From: Amorphophallus konjac | Taxonomy: Eukaryota > Streptophyta > Magnoliopsida > Alismatales > Araceae | NCBI GenBank assembly: GCA_022559845.1 | Contig: CM040127.1 | Span: 31,830,708-31,894,707 of the forward strand | Direction: 5' to 3' | DNA: 64,000 nt | In this document: in pieces, positions 44,353-54,413 of the stretch | Position numbering within the stretch: position 1 is the first letter of the stretch | Layout of the letters: the number at the start of each line of letters is the position of its first letter | The notes under the pieces: generated by a model | The model's input: the letters and a program-made list of their open reading frames with translations, nothing else | Databases searched by the model: none | Told to the model about the DNA's origin: nothing | Position numbers and translations under genes: made by a program

Positions 44353-45286
44353 TTCAAAAATCCAAATATATATATGGAGAAATTTTCAAAATCTAAAAAA
44401 TATATAATAAATGTTGTTTCAAAAATCCAAACAAAGTGGAATATTTCCAAAAACCAAAAAAATATAGAAATACCAAAAAGTAAATAAAAAATAGAAAGTT
44501 CTTCAAAATCAAAAGAGATCAGAATTGGTGCCATGGCACACGAAGGATCAAGGTCGAAAGGTCAAAATTCAGAATTCATTCATCAGTCTTGCTAACTTAA
44601 AAGGGGGTTGACTCCCACACACACTACACGCTTTATTCTTGAACTCAAGCAGTGCAAAATCCGATGGAAAGTCAAAAACCTGACTAAAAGTGAAAGACAA
44701 TACCCGTTCTTTTCTTCTTCGGCCCATAAGGGAGGAAGGGAGGTCTCGGGGTAGATCCGCCAAGCCTATCCGCCGCCCTAGTAGGTGGAAGTCAGGGCCC
44801 AAAAGGGAGCAAATGCCACGAAAGCCCAAGTACAATTAGGTTTATTTTCATCAATGCAAATCAATTCCAAAGTGAAAGTCAAGTTGAAAAGAAAAGCATG
44901 TCAAGAGGGCAAAGTCCCCGCAAGGAAAACCTTGGGCGTATGCGTGCAATATAAAAGGGGCAAAAAGGCAACAAATTTCCCTACGCCAAAGACCGAACCC
45001 CAACAGGCATAGGGTAGGGGAGGTAACTTTACCTTGAGCATCTCAGAATCCCTTATGGGCTTCCCTTATATTTTCTTCCATCCTTTCTATGTGGCAAGTC
45101 ACGAACTGGCAGGATGGTCAAGGCGGACCTGGGAAATTGCACTGTGCGAAGTCTCGAATACAAGTCAACTATGATCACGTCAACCCCCTTTTAATTACTC
45201 AAGAAAGGTTAATGAATTTTAGATGGTGACCGTGTAGGACCTGTGGTCTTGATAGCCTTGTCAACCTTTTTGCAGAATAATTCAAT
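44353..45286 (+). other. Non-coding spacer after Tat pol
   Basis: AT-rich at first (44353-44520), then mixed. No recognisable gene. Confidence 0.5.
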
Positions 45287-45465
45287 TAACGCCTTTGGCT
45301 AAGGCGCTTTTTATAGAATTAACGTCCTAGATTAGGTCGTCTCTTTTTGAATAACGTCTCTGAGCATGTCGTTACGTTTTCAAAAATCAGATTTCATTTT
45401 TAAAATTCACGCCGTCTTCTAGGGCGTCTTTATGCGAACCACGGCCTACTCTAAGGCGCGTTTTT
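45287..45465 (+). repeat. ACGCC hairpin array, five units, Tat spacer
   Basis: Units include CGCCTT/AAGGCG (45290-45306), an ACGTCCT/AGGTCGT pair with one mismatch, and ACGCC/GGCGT near 45411-45430. Confidence 0.75.
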
Positions 45466-45923
45466 CAGGAAAAATAACAAAAAAATATAAATGAGTGAAA
45501 AAAGAAAAAATGCATTTCTTCACGATGTGTGCTTGCATTCTTTTGCATGGACATCTTTTATTTATAGTTTGCATATGCAGGCTTGCATGATGCATCTCCC
45601 CTTATCAGATATTTTATTTGCCTTATTTGATTAAAGGCTTGGCCCCTTGACCCGCTATTAAGGTCAAAAGTAAAGGCACCCCTTGCTTATTGAGCAAGGG
45701 GCCAAGTCGAACAGATGAATTAACCTGTTTATTCAAGTGTGAATTACAGTCGCAGAAACAGGGCAAAGCAAAACGAAGAACGTGGAAAGAGGAAAGTACA
45801 CAAACACAAGGCCACAACTACACAAATGCTCAGGTAACAAAAGATGTCAATCTCATATATATATATACATCATGAATGTCTATCATGTACAAGTGTGAGG
45901 GTGGAGGAGTACAAGTAAGTCCC
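45466..45923. other. Spacer holding the 3' end of the antisense gene
   Basis: Includes an AT microsatellite (45857-45868). In minus-strand sense it is the 3' UTR of the plant-mobile-domain gene. Confidence 0.45.
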
Positions 45924-48900
45924 TCAGCTCTCGCCTCCACCCTCCTCTCTCCTACTCTCAACCTCCTCCTCGCCGTCCCGAGCTGGTGCTGGTGGAGGAG
46001 GCATGGGCCCCCGAGAAGAAGCTGGAACTCGAGCCTGGCCACCTGCCTCGCTCCTCTCTCGGAGGGAAGAGCCCGCCACGAAGGTGGAGCTGGTGAAGGA
46101 GTACCCCGCAGCCCGTGCTCGCTCACGCCCTCGCTGGAGACGCTCCTCAGACACTCGTAGCCGCTCCTGAGAAAGGATCAACTGGGTCCTCGAGTCTGCC
46201 AGCTCTCGCTCGCGTGCTGCTACCTGCTCCTGGTACTGAGCACGCTCCGCCTGGTACGCCTCACGCTCACGAGCACGCTCCTCGCGCTCCCGGGCACGCT
46301 CCCGTCTCTCCAGCTCAAGAGCCACACGCAGCTCGGCCACGTCCTGAGGCAGCTCCTCTCGTCGCCTCAGGGACCTCTCTAGCTCTGAGATCCGCTGATC
46401 ATGGATCGCCAACTCGGTACGTACTGCCTGAAGCTGAGTCGTCTGCAAATAGGTAAAGAAATCATCAATTCCACAATTAATGCAATGATTCAATTCAAGC
46501 AATACATGATTGAACCACTCACCTGTGTGCTCGTCGCACGGAAGCCCTCATCAACGCAGGTAAGAGCGGCTCGAAGCTCCTCAGTCTGTAAAATAAATTT
46601 CATCAGTGCACAATTATATAATCAATAATTGAATGGATCTGTGTTTTGAAACTTACCCGTGAAGCGAGATCGCGCTCTGCTGCCTCAGCTCGTGCGGTCA
46701 CTCCAGCTAACTGCTCTGCCAGTGCAGTCGCCTCTGCACTGGGCCCTCTCGAGCTGGAGGCCTCCCCTGGGTCTCTCCTCACTGCTCCCTACTGGGCACG
46801 CTGCATTCATTGAGATCGTTAGTGGCTAATCATCAATAATTCAACAAAAAAATATACATTTGCATATAGAAATAATTTAAACACTCACCAGGGTCTCTAG
46901 CTCGGCCCGTGTGGCGGCCAGCTGGTCCTCCAGGCTGTGTAGGTGGGCCTGGGCATCTATCGCCGCTATGTCCCGCGCATCCTGCATCCATTGCATGTTA
47001 GTCACATGATAGAAACATAAGCATTTGCATTTAATTTAGAAATAATTGCATTCATACATACCCCTAGGACCCTCATCTGGGGTCGGCCGGCGTATACCTC
47101 CCAGTAGCGCCGGAGGTACTCGGAGCTGTCAGTCGCCCGGGAGGTGACTCTGGTACCGCCTCGCTGCCAGTCGGCGTACTGCTCCTCGAACCGCACTCTC
47201 CAGTCGGTCACCTTTGTACGACCGCGCGTCTTCTTCCCGATGCGGCGTGGCTCGCCAACCTCTACCCACTCCTGGTGGAGGCCCAGCGTCCTTATCACCA
47301 ACCTAAGCCGTAACGGCTCGATCTCGCTCAAGCAGTGAACCCACAGCTCATGCTCAAAGCAAGGACGGCCCGCTACGACCCACGGCTGGCCCTCGTTTGT
47401 CATCCCCTCGTAGGGTCTCCATCGCACCTGCATTCATAAACATACATGTCATCATTTCATCATCATCATAACAAATTCAAAATAAATGCAAAAGAAAAAT
47501 GCATAACATTCATGCATACCAGCGAGGGAGGGAAGTCTCGGAACTCTCTCCGCAGCACCCACAACTCGTAGCCCAGTGGGGCTCCAAACACAACCGGCAG
47601 CCAGCGCCGCGCTAAGGGAAAAGCTCCCTCACCTCCAGGCCGTGGGTCAACGCGCCCCATCGGCATGTATAGGTGGCTCCAAACCTGCATCCATGCATTG
47701 CATTAGTGAGGCATTCACAAGCATATAAAAATAAAAGAAAAGAAAAGAGGAAAAATGCATACCTGAAGAAAAGGTGAGAAGCCACTGACGGTCGTCTCTC
47801 GACCTGTCCCGTGGACAAGTCGGCCATCATATGCGCCAGCAGTGCCGCTCCCCAGGCGTAGCTGCCAACTGCCTCCAAGTCCTCGAGTATCCCCAGGAAT
47901 CGGCAGTTGATGACGTCGCCCTTCGTCCCGAGCAATAGCCTCCCGAGTAGCAGCAGCAGGAACCTCCTCAGGTCTCGGTCCGCTCTCTCCCTGTCAGCTG
48001 GGTCCTGGCAGTAGACCGCCCTAGCCCCGTCTATCAACCTCTGCGAGAACTGCTCTAGGGTCTCCCCGGACCTATGCCTGGCATTCCCTAAACCCATCAC
48101 CGTAGTCAGGTCGGTGCGGAAGATAGTCCTACACTCGCTAGGCGTCTCATAGACCATCTCTAGCCCTAGCAACCTCTGGGCAAACTCAGTGTAGTCAGGG
48201 TAGGTGATCCCACTCACAGCCTCACCGTCTACCCTCAACCCGGTGATCCTAGCCACATCCTCTAGGGTGGGAACCATATGCCCCCATGGCATCAAGAATG
48301 CCCGGCTAGTCCTGTCCCATCTCTCCCGTAGAACCTGGATAAGTGGTAGGTCGGGTCTGACTGGCTCTATGCTAAGAAAGGCCCCGAACCCCATAGCATC
48401 TACCCTCGCCCTCTGAAACTCGGGGAGGCCGTAGTACGCTGCTCGGACCATGACCCAGGAGATGCGTGTCCTCATCAATCCCTGCATGTAAAGAAAAGAA
48501 TTTTCACTTAATTATGTTGATTATTCATGCTGAATCTCATTTTGATTGCCTTGGATTATATTGGTGTTTGATTTTAATTAACGACCATCCTCAGGTCGTT
48601 GTTTGTTGAATTAGCGCCCCTGAGGAGGGCGTGGTTCTAAGTGTGCTTTGAATTTACGACCTATCTTAGGTCGCTGTTATCTAGGAAACGCCTCTGTGTT
48701 GGGCGTGGTTCTATGGTTAATTTCTGAATTTTTAAAAAATATTTCAAGTCACGGCCTTGGGTGGGGCGTTTTCCAAATGGGTCCGTTAATTTAATCAGAA
48801 ATTAATGAATGGACGACCGCTGGTTTGGTCATCTATTTTTGAATTAACGCCCTGGTGGGGGACGTTGTTTTCAAGTTTTTTAGAAAATGAAATAAAAATA

Positions 48901-49537
48901 ATGGCATGCGAAACAAATTCATGGAAAAATATTTGAAATAATTAAAGCATAGAATTAACGAAATTAACAGCATGATATGATATTTAAATGGGCGACATGA
49001 GGCAGGGCGTGTTCTCATGGGGTTAATTATTTTTCAGGGAAATAATTTAATTAACGCCCTTGGGTTGGGCGTTTCATTTCTAAAACGTGACGCCCCTGAG
49101 GGCGTCTTCTTTCTGGGTTGCAGGGTTTATACCCCGAGAGCTATGGAAATTACAGGAATAATAATAAAAATAAAAAAAAAATGGGAATAGGGTTTGGGGG
49201 CCTACCTTCTTGTGCTTTGGCTCTGCTGGTTGGGGACGTGGATGACGTGGCCGCCGGAGTTGGCCGGGGCGTGGGACGATGGCCCTCGGTTGTTCTTCTT
49301 CATTTCTTTCTTCTTCTTCCTCGTCTTGTCCTTCTTCATTTCCTTCACCTTCTTCACCGCCTTCTCGTCTTCTCTGTCTTCACCGTCGCTTTCTTGTTCT
49401 TCTTCGGCCTCGTCGCCGACCGCCACGGCCTGTTCTTCCTCCGCCGCCGCGGGAGGGGCTTCCTCCACGGCATCCTCGCCCAAGTCAACAACCTCGGGGG
49501 CGGTCACCCTCTGCCGTTTGGGTGTGCCGCCGGCCAT
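45924..49537 (-). pseudogene. Antisense plant-mobile-domain gene, at least eight exons, inside the Tat element
   Basis: Exons on the minus strand: 49537-49206, 48481-47763, 47684-47520, 47427-47062, 46981-46889, 46800-46657, 46585-46523, 46442-45924. Exons 3-8 are all phase 0 with clear GT-AG sites; introns 2-4 start GTATG and several end in ATGCAG. Exon 1 (ATG at 49537) is acidic and Lys-rich with a nuclear-signal-like start, after a CT-rich, AACCCTAA-containing leader. Exon 2 has plant-mobile-domain motifs (HMVPTLEDVARITGLRVDG, then GSYAWGAALLAHMM), continuing into exons 3-4 (PMGR, then WRPYEG). The last exon is an Arg/Glu coiled coil and Pro-rich tail. The full product would be about 800 residues. 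Breaks: a one-base slip near 47815, TAG in exon 6, and a phase mismatch at exon 1/2. MAIN-like cellular relatives act in silencing and development; the role here is unknown. Confidence 0.75.
48581..49107 (+). repeat. ACGCC/ACGACC hairpin array, ten units, in intron 1 of the antisense gene
   Basis: Examples: ACGACC/GGTCGT (48581-48599), CGACCT/AGGTCG (near 48655-48673), AACGCCC/GGGCGTT (near 49053-49072) and GACGCCC/GGGCGTC (49089-49107). It lies between exon 1 and exon 2 of the antisense gene. Confidence 0.82.
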
Positions 49538-49689
49538 AGCTTAGGGCTGGGGAGAGAGAGATAGAGAGAGAATGAGAGATTGGGGGAGGGGGTTCTCGGT
49601 TAGGGTTGCAGAAGAAAATGAAAGAGGGAAAGAGAACGGAGGAAGAAGAAGAAAGGAGGGAAAGTTAAGTCGAACGGTCAAAAAGAAAT

Positions 49690-50097
49690 CACGACTTACG
49701 GAAGGCCGCGTCTTGTGGAATCAACGACTGACATCAAGGCGTTTCTTAATAATTGACGACATTTCTTAAGGCGTTATTTTTATTTGCATGGGGAATGATA
49801 ACCATCGTCAGACACATTTAATGGCAATTGATTGATTTGATGGGAATAATCATTACTGTTTTTGAGTAACGACTACGATTGAGGCGTTATTTATATGAAA
49901 TGTGGCTTTGCTGAAGGCGTTACTTTTGGAATTTCAACGAATATATTTTGGAATATGAATCGAATTAACGCCTTGTCCTAGGACGTTTTTCAGTTAACGC
50001 CCATTGGTGAAGGCGTCAGTTATGAGCGATCAATCATGGAAGACGACCTGTGCTGGGGCGTCGTTTATAGAATTAACGACATTGACTGAGGCGTTAT
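49690..50097 (+). repeat. ACGCC/ACGAC hairpin array, about nine units, Tat spacer
   Basis: Located between the two antisense genes, upstream of the first one in its own sense. Several units pair imperfectly (ACGAC with GGCGT), others well (ACGCC with GGCGT near 50000). Confidence 0.72.
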
Positions 50098-50200
50098 TTG
50101 CAACAGAATCACAGAACGTTGGAAGAGTTATTCAGAAACACAGTAAGATGGCTCAATAAAGGAAATATCATTGATTTGTTGGAAGAGAAGATTACAATGC

Positions 50201-51603
50201 TTAATGAGCCATTTTGGGCCTCAATTTTCTCAGGGCTATTACATAAGATTTCCATTCATCTCTATCTTCATTCAAGCTTTCCACAGGATGTTGAACCTTA
50301 TTGATTTTCCACAGAGCTTGGATTGTGGTTGTTTCTTCTCCATCTTCATTACTGCCAAGGTCCCGTCTCTTGATAGAGGGAGGTGTGATGGGTCCTCGAA
50401 TACTCGCCGTGGAAGCCCGAGTTGAAGGAGGCATCGGTATGAATTGTACAAGACGAATTCTGAAGCGCCTATGAGTCGAAGGTCCGTCCGGGAGAGAATC
50501 TTGCACGAGCTCTTGAGTCTTGAGTATTCCCGGGGCGCAAGTAAGAGATTCTTTGGCATTGCTTTGAGGTGCTCTCTCCATTCCGCTCTCTTCTTGATTT
50601 GAGGAATCCGGTTCGTCACTCTATTGCTTATCCCAAGTGAACCGGTCATATAAGAGAGTGGGCTTTTTGAGAAAATTCTGGAGGATTGGTGGGCTTCGTC
50701 ACATGGATCGAATTTGAAGTGGAGATCTACCCAACTAGAGAGTGCTAGCATGCATCCGTAGATGGGCCTTCCCATCGCCGCCGAAGGTAAGCCCGCTATA
50801 GAGATAGGCTAGAATCGCCGGTCCCACTCTATCTCCTTCCCATAAGCTCGCTATAGCGCTTAATTGGGCCTCTTCTAGAAAGTCCTCCGTGGATGGGAAT
50901 AAGATTGCTCCTGCCAAGCACACCACGAAGGCCTTTGCTACCCGCTCTATCTCTTCATCTTCTTTAGCTTGATCCGCTCTCTTGTACACCCATGAGGCGA
51001 GCTTTAGAAGATTGATTCCTTTAGTGGCTTTGATTTGATTCACTAGGTTGGGGCTAGATATCAAGCTTGTTAATAGCTCATGAGAGGCAATTGGTTTTGG
51101 CATGATGGCCACCTTTTCCTCATCCCCTTGCTTCGTTCTCTTCAAGCCCAAGAGCATCTCCAATTCTTCTAATAGGATCGTGGCTTCAAAAGTAGAGAAG
51201 AGAAAGGTATGGGTGGAAGGGTGCCATATTCTACAAGAGCCCATATAGCTGCCCAGTCAAGGTGAACTTGATCATAATGTTTGGCATGGGTAACTAGACC
51301 CAGAAGGTGCCATCTTGTTAAGTACACTCTCATGTCTGAAGAAAATTTGGAGAGAAGGAGAGGCAGCCACTTGATCTTGGTGAACCTTCTGGCTCCTGGA
51401 ATGTTTGGATAATCCTGTGGGAGACACAGAGAAGAAGGAAAGGAAAAAAATAGAGACAGACATGAGCATACAGAAGAAATATGAAGAAGAAGGAACAGAG
51501 AATCAATCCTTACCTGATTTAATGCAATACGGTTGCTGATATGCCCGTTGATCTCGGTTAGCCTGGGAGTTGAGGACTTGGACCTCTTAATCGCCCTCTT
51601 CAT
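50201..51603 (-). pseudogene. Second antisense plant-mobile-domain-like gene, broken
   Basis: Exon 1 is 51603-51514 (ATG, 30 codons, ending CAG before GTAAGG). The intron is 51513-51415 and ends CCCACAG. Exon 2 starts at 51414 in phase. It reads through WLPLLLSKF and then, after a one-base slip near 51240, HPSTHTFLF and EATILLEELEMLLGL. Later comes GPAILAYLYSGL, which matches the plant-mobile-domain pattern TLEDV--L-GL and WG-A-LAYLYR-L. Another slip near 50760 leads to a C-terminal stretch to 50201. It is clearly diverged from the first antisense gene but shares those motifs. Function unknown. Confidence 0.6.
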
Positions 51604-51726
51604 CTTCGGTTTGCAGGAAGAAGCTCGGACGGTTGCGGTGCCTGCAGAAGAACACGAACAGACAGAAGAAGTAGCAGAAGAATAGAGCTCGAAGGTTGCT
51701 TTGATTGATTTGAGGAATTACCTTCC

Positions 51727-51733
51727 CTTTATA
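51727..51733 (-). promoter_or_regulatory. TATA box of the second antisense gene
   Basis: Minus-strand TATAAAG in a CTCCTATAAAGGGAAGG context, 124 bases before the ATG at 51603. This suggests its own antisense promoter inside the element. Confidence 0.55.
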
Positions 51734-51831
51734 GGAGTCCAGGGAGTCTTAAGGCTGTTCGGAGTTAGAAGTTTATGGCTATTAAGATTGGGTTTAGCTT
51801 TTGAATCGGAAACGGAAGTTCGTGCTTAATT

Positions 51832-52025
51832 AACGCCTTCTGTTGGGGCGTCAATTGTTGAATTGACGACCTGACCGAGGTCGTGTTTTGTTTAACGCCC
51901 TTTCCAGGGTCATTTTCTTCTTGAACTCTTGGTGCATTTAACGCCTTAGTGAAGGGCGTGTTTCTACTTTTGACGCCCTCATTACAAGGCGCTTTCATGT
52001 TTTGACGCCGTTCATTCAGGCGTGA
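51832..52025 (+). repeat. ACGCC/ACGACC hairpin array, six units, Tat spacer
   Basis: Includes one of the best units, ACGACCT/AGGTCGT (near 51866-51885), and ACGCC/GGCGT units on both sides. It lies upstream of the second antisense promoter. Confidence 0.8.
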
Positions 52026-53060
52026 ATTTGTGAATTTATGAATTTCCTTCCCTACATGCTCTGATGAACTTAAGTGCTATTATTTCGTTGGAATTTTATT
52101 TTATTAAGCACTTATGATCATGTTATGCTTTGAATTGAGGATTATTTATATTGAAATTTTGAGAGAACTAATGAACTCTTGAGTGCAGAAGATTGCAGGT
52201 TTCGAGATATCCAGATTAATGCGGAGGTAACATCATGTTGTTCATGTTGTAAGCATTATTACTATATCGTATTCTATGGTATTATAGCATATCAAGGACC
52301 TTGTGGTTCTGATGAACCTGGAATTTGAGTTCCCCTTCATCAAAAACAGTGATAGTTCCAGGAGAGTCTTGATCACACGGATAGGCCGTTGAGTCGTTGA
52401 AGGTCTGGGACGATGGTTCCACTTTCTGAGTTGATGCGCGGACAAACGGGCTTTGGCTTAGTGTTAGCTCAGAGATCTGGATTCTTGATCAAATCTAGAT
52501 GGCTTAGCAATATTATCCTTGATTATTTTCTATTTTTAGTTTGTTTTAATTTTCCTTTTAGCCCAGCATGCATCATGTAGGACTTTGAGCTTTATGCTGA
52601 AAATCTTCTTATTATGGCAGTAATGAAGGTCACTCGCTCTTGATTGAGTTGACATGAGATATTCCATTCCAAATTGAGTACTTTGTTCTCTTTGAAGCCG
52701 CTTAGGCTGATTACTTAAAAATGTCCCTTTGTTGGGTCTTCATCTCAATTCTCTTTATTTTTCTGCAAATCCACCTTGGTTGTAGCACGTCCACGTTGGC
52801 TGGTAACCGCTCTCCAATGGTGTCTCCTTATCGTGCCATGCACACATTTTTATTTACTTAGTTTAGTCTCCTTTATCCAGCAAATCGATGCTTCCTTGGA
52901 ATCACTCTGAGTTGTTTCACTTTGAATCTTGGAAAGATTTCCAATGCTTAGTGTCTGAGGCGTGTCACATCACACCTTGGCATCTACTTATCAGTTCGCT
53001 CCACTTCATTCCGTTTGTTGCACTTTCACTCCATTTCGTCTCACTCCCTTGCAAAGCAGA
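52026..53060 (+). other. Non-coding 3' region of the Tat element
   Basis: AT-rich, no long frames and no array units. Confidence 0.55.
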
Positions 53061-53077
53061 CGCCAAGGCGGGGCAGC
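53061..53077 (+). promoter_or_regulatory. Polypurine-like tract before the Tat 3' LTR
   Basis: CGCCAAGGCGGGGCAGC ends directly at the LTR start TGTAGAC. It is purine-rich only in part, so a weak or decayed tract. Confidence 0.4.
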
Positions 53078-54413
53078 TGTAGACACGCCAAAATTGACAC
53101 TATGTTGATCAAATCTCATGTCACTATGTTGACGCCCCAAAGTGAACTTCAATACATTCATAATATAAAGTTTTTCTATTTTTGTGTGTTTTTGATTTGT
53201 CTTTGCATTTTTGTGATTCGCGACCTGAAGAGGGGCGTGTTTTAAAAAGCGACCTTATCTAGGGCGTGTTCAAAAGAAAGACGACCAAATGTCAGGGCGT
53301 CAATTCCTGGTATTATCCGGTTTCAAAATAAATTCAAATTATTGATTAACGTCCTTCCTCAGGGCGTGTTTTCAAGTAACGCCTTCATCTCAGGCGTGTT
53401 CTCATAATTTTTAAATAAAGAAAGTTTTATTGCCAAATTTAATCCAAGAAGTGACGCCCTTCATCATGGTCGTGTTTTTGAGTAATATCTTGATGTAGGT
53501 CGTCAATTTGTGATTTGACGCCCTTCTGAAGGTCGTGTCTCCCTTTCGGTGTCCTGCTTAAACTCGTCTTTCCTGAGTAGTTCCCTGCCTTCAATGGTCT
53601 CCTTGCTCGAATTGGAACTAGAGTCCTGCCTCTTCTGATCATTGCCCGTTCTTATCCTTCCGAATCTGAGGTTATCTTGGATCTGGAACCCTATATAGGG
53701 ATGTCTTGATCAACCTCGCCCAGGGTTAGCAGGTTGGCAGGTTACGAGATTAGACGAGATTAGAGTTTGCTGAGGTCGGAGGTTACCTGGTTTACAGAGG
53801 CTCTTCATCTTCTTCCTGTGCGATCTTTTAGAAGAGCTCTGCTTCCGCTTCTTCCTGTCAACAGCATCGACTTTGGTTCCCCCTTTACTGTAGTCAGGGA
53901 TAGCAGGGGTCTTTGTTTACTTGGTTTATATTGTTTTGTGTTCATCGATCATCATCACGTCCACTGTGTTCTTTTCCCTTCTTTTGCGTTAGCTTCATCA
54001 TATCTCCTCTTCCCTAATTCTTTAGGGGTTTTAAAAAAACAAAAAAAAGGTGCGCATGTTTTATTCTTATTTCATCATCATATCATCTTTGGGGTTGATA
54101 CTACATTCACTTGGCTGATCCACTTCTTTTGCTTGTTTGTTTTATCTCTTTTGCAAGGTAATCAATAAAGGAAAACCCCCTTCATCGGCCGGCCGATTGA
54201 AGGAGGAGGAGGAATTCACAATCCATCCCGCGTTTTTTTTCACCAGGTATTCGCGATCTTCTTTGTTTCTTCTTGAGGTAACCCCTCTGGCGATCACCCT
54301 CCTTAGTAGCACCACGTGCTTCTTTTCCTTATTATTATATCATCTCCCCTTATTTTTATTATGCTTTCTCATATTTAAACTCTTCTTCATGTGTGGATTT
54401 ATCACGATCTACA
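53078..54413 (+). repeat. 3' LTR of the Tat element (1,336 bp)
   Basis: Ends TGTAGA and TCTACA are perfect inverted repeats. U3 (53078-53690) holds the hairpin array. The TATA box TATATAG is at 53692-53698. From 53673 it matches the 5' LTR almost exactly. Confidence 0.85.
53218..53540 (+). repeat. ACGCC/ACGACC hairpin array, eight units, Tat U3
   Basis: Units of about 25 bases at 20-60-base spacing, upstream of the TATA box. Pairing is less perfect here than in the internal arrays. The array is absent from the truncated 5' LTR. Confidence 0.75.

Larger units (their letters stand above)
34251..54413 (+). mobile_element. Tat-lineage Ty3/gypsy retrotransposon, 20.2 kb
   Basis: LTRs at 34251-34993 and 53078-54413 bound leader, gag-protease (36138-39650), RT-RNase H-archaeal-type RNase H-integrase (40738-44352), and 8.7 kb with two antisense genes before the 3' LTR. 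The second RNase H, the absence of a chromodomain, the large size and the extra ORFs are Tat/Ogre traits. By eye the shared 741 LTR bases differ at about nine positions plus two length changes in homopolymers, so the insertion is young. The 5' LTR lacks its U3, and flanks do not form a duplication, so the left end has been rearranged. Confidence 0.85.

Noticed and set aside
34251..54413. 34251 and 53673 as true LTR starts
   Set aside because: The sequence TATCTTGG lacks a TG end; TGTAGAC at 53078 pairs with the end TCTACA and follows a purine-rich tract, so the 5' copy is truncated.
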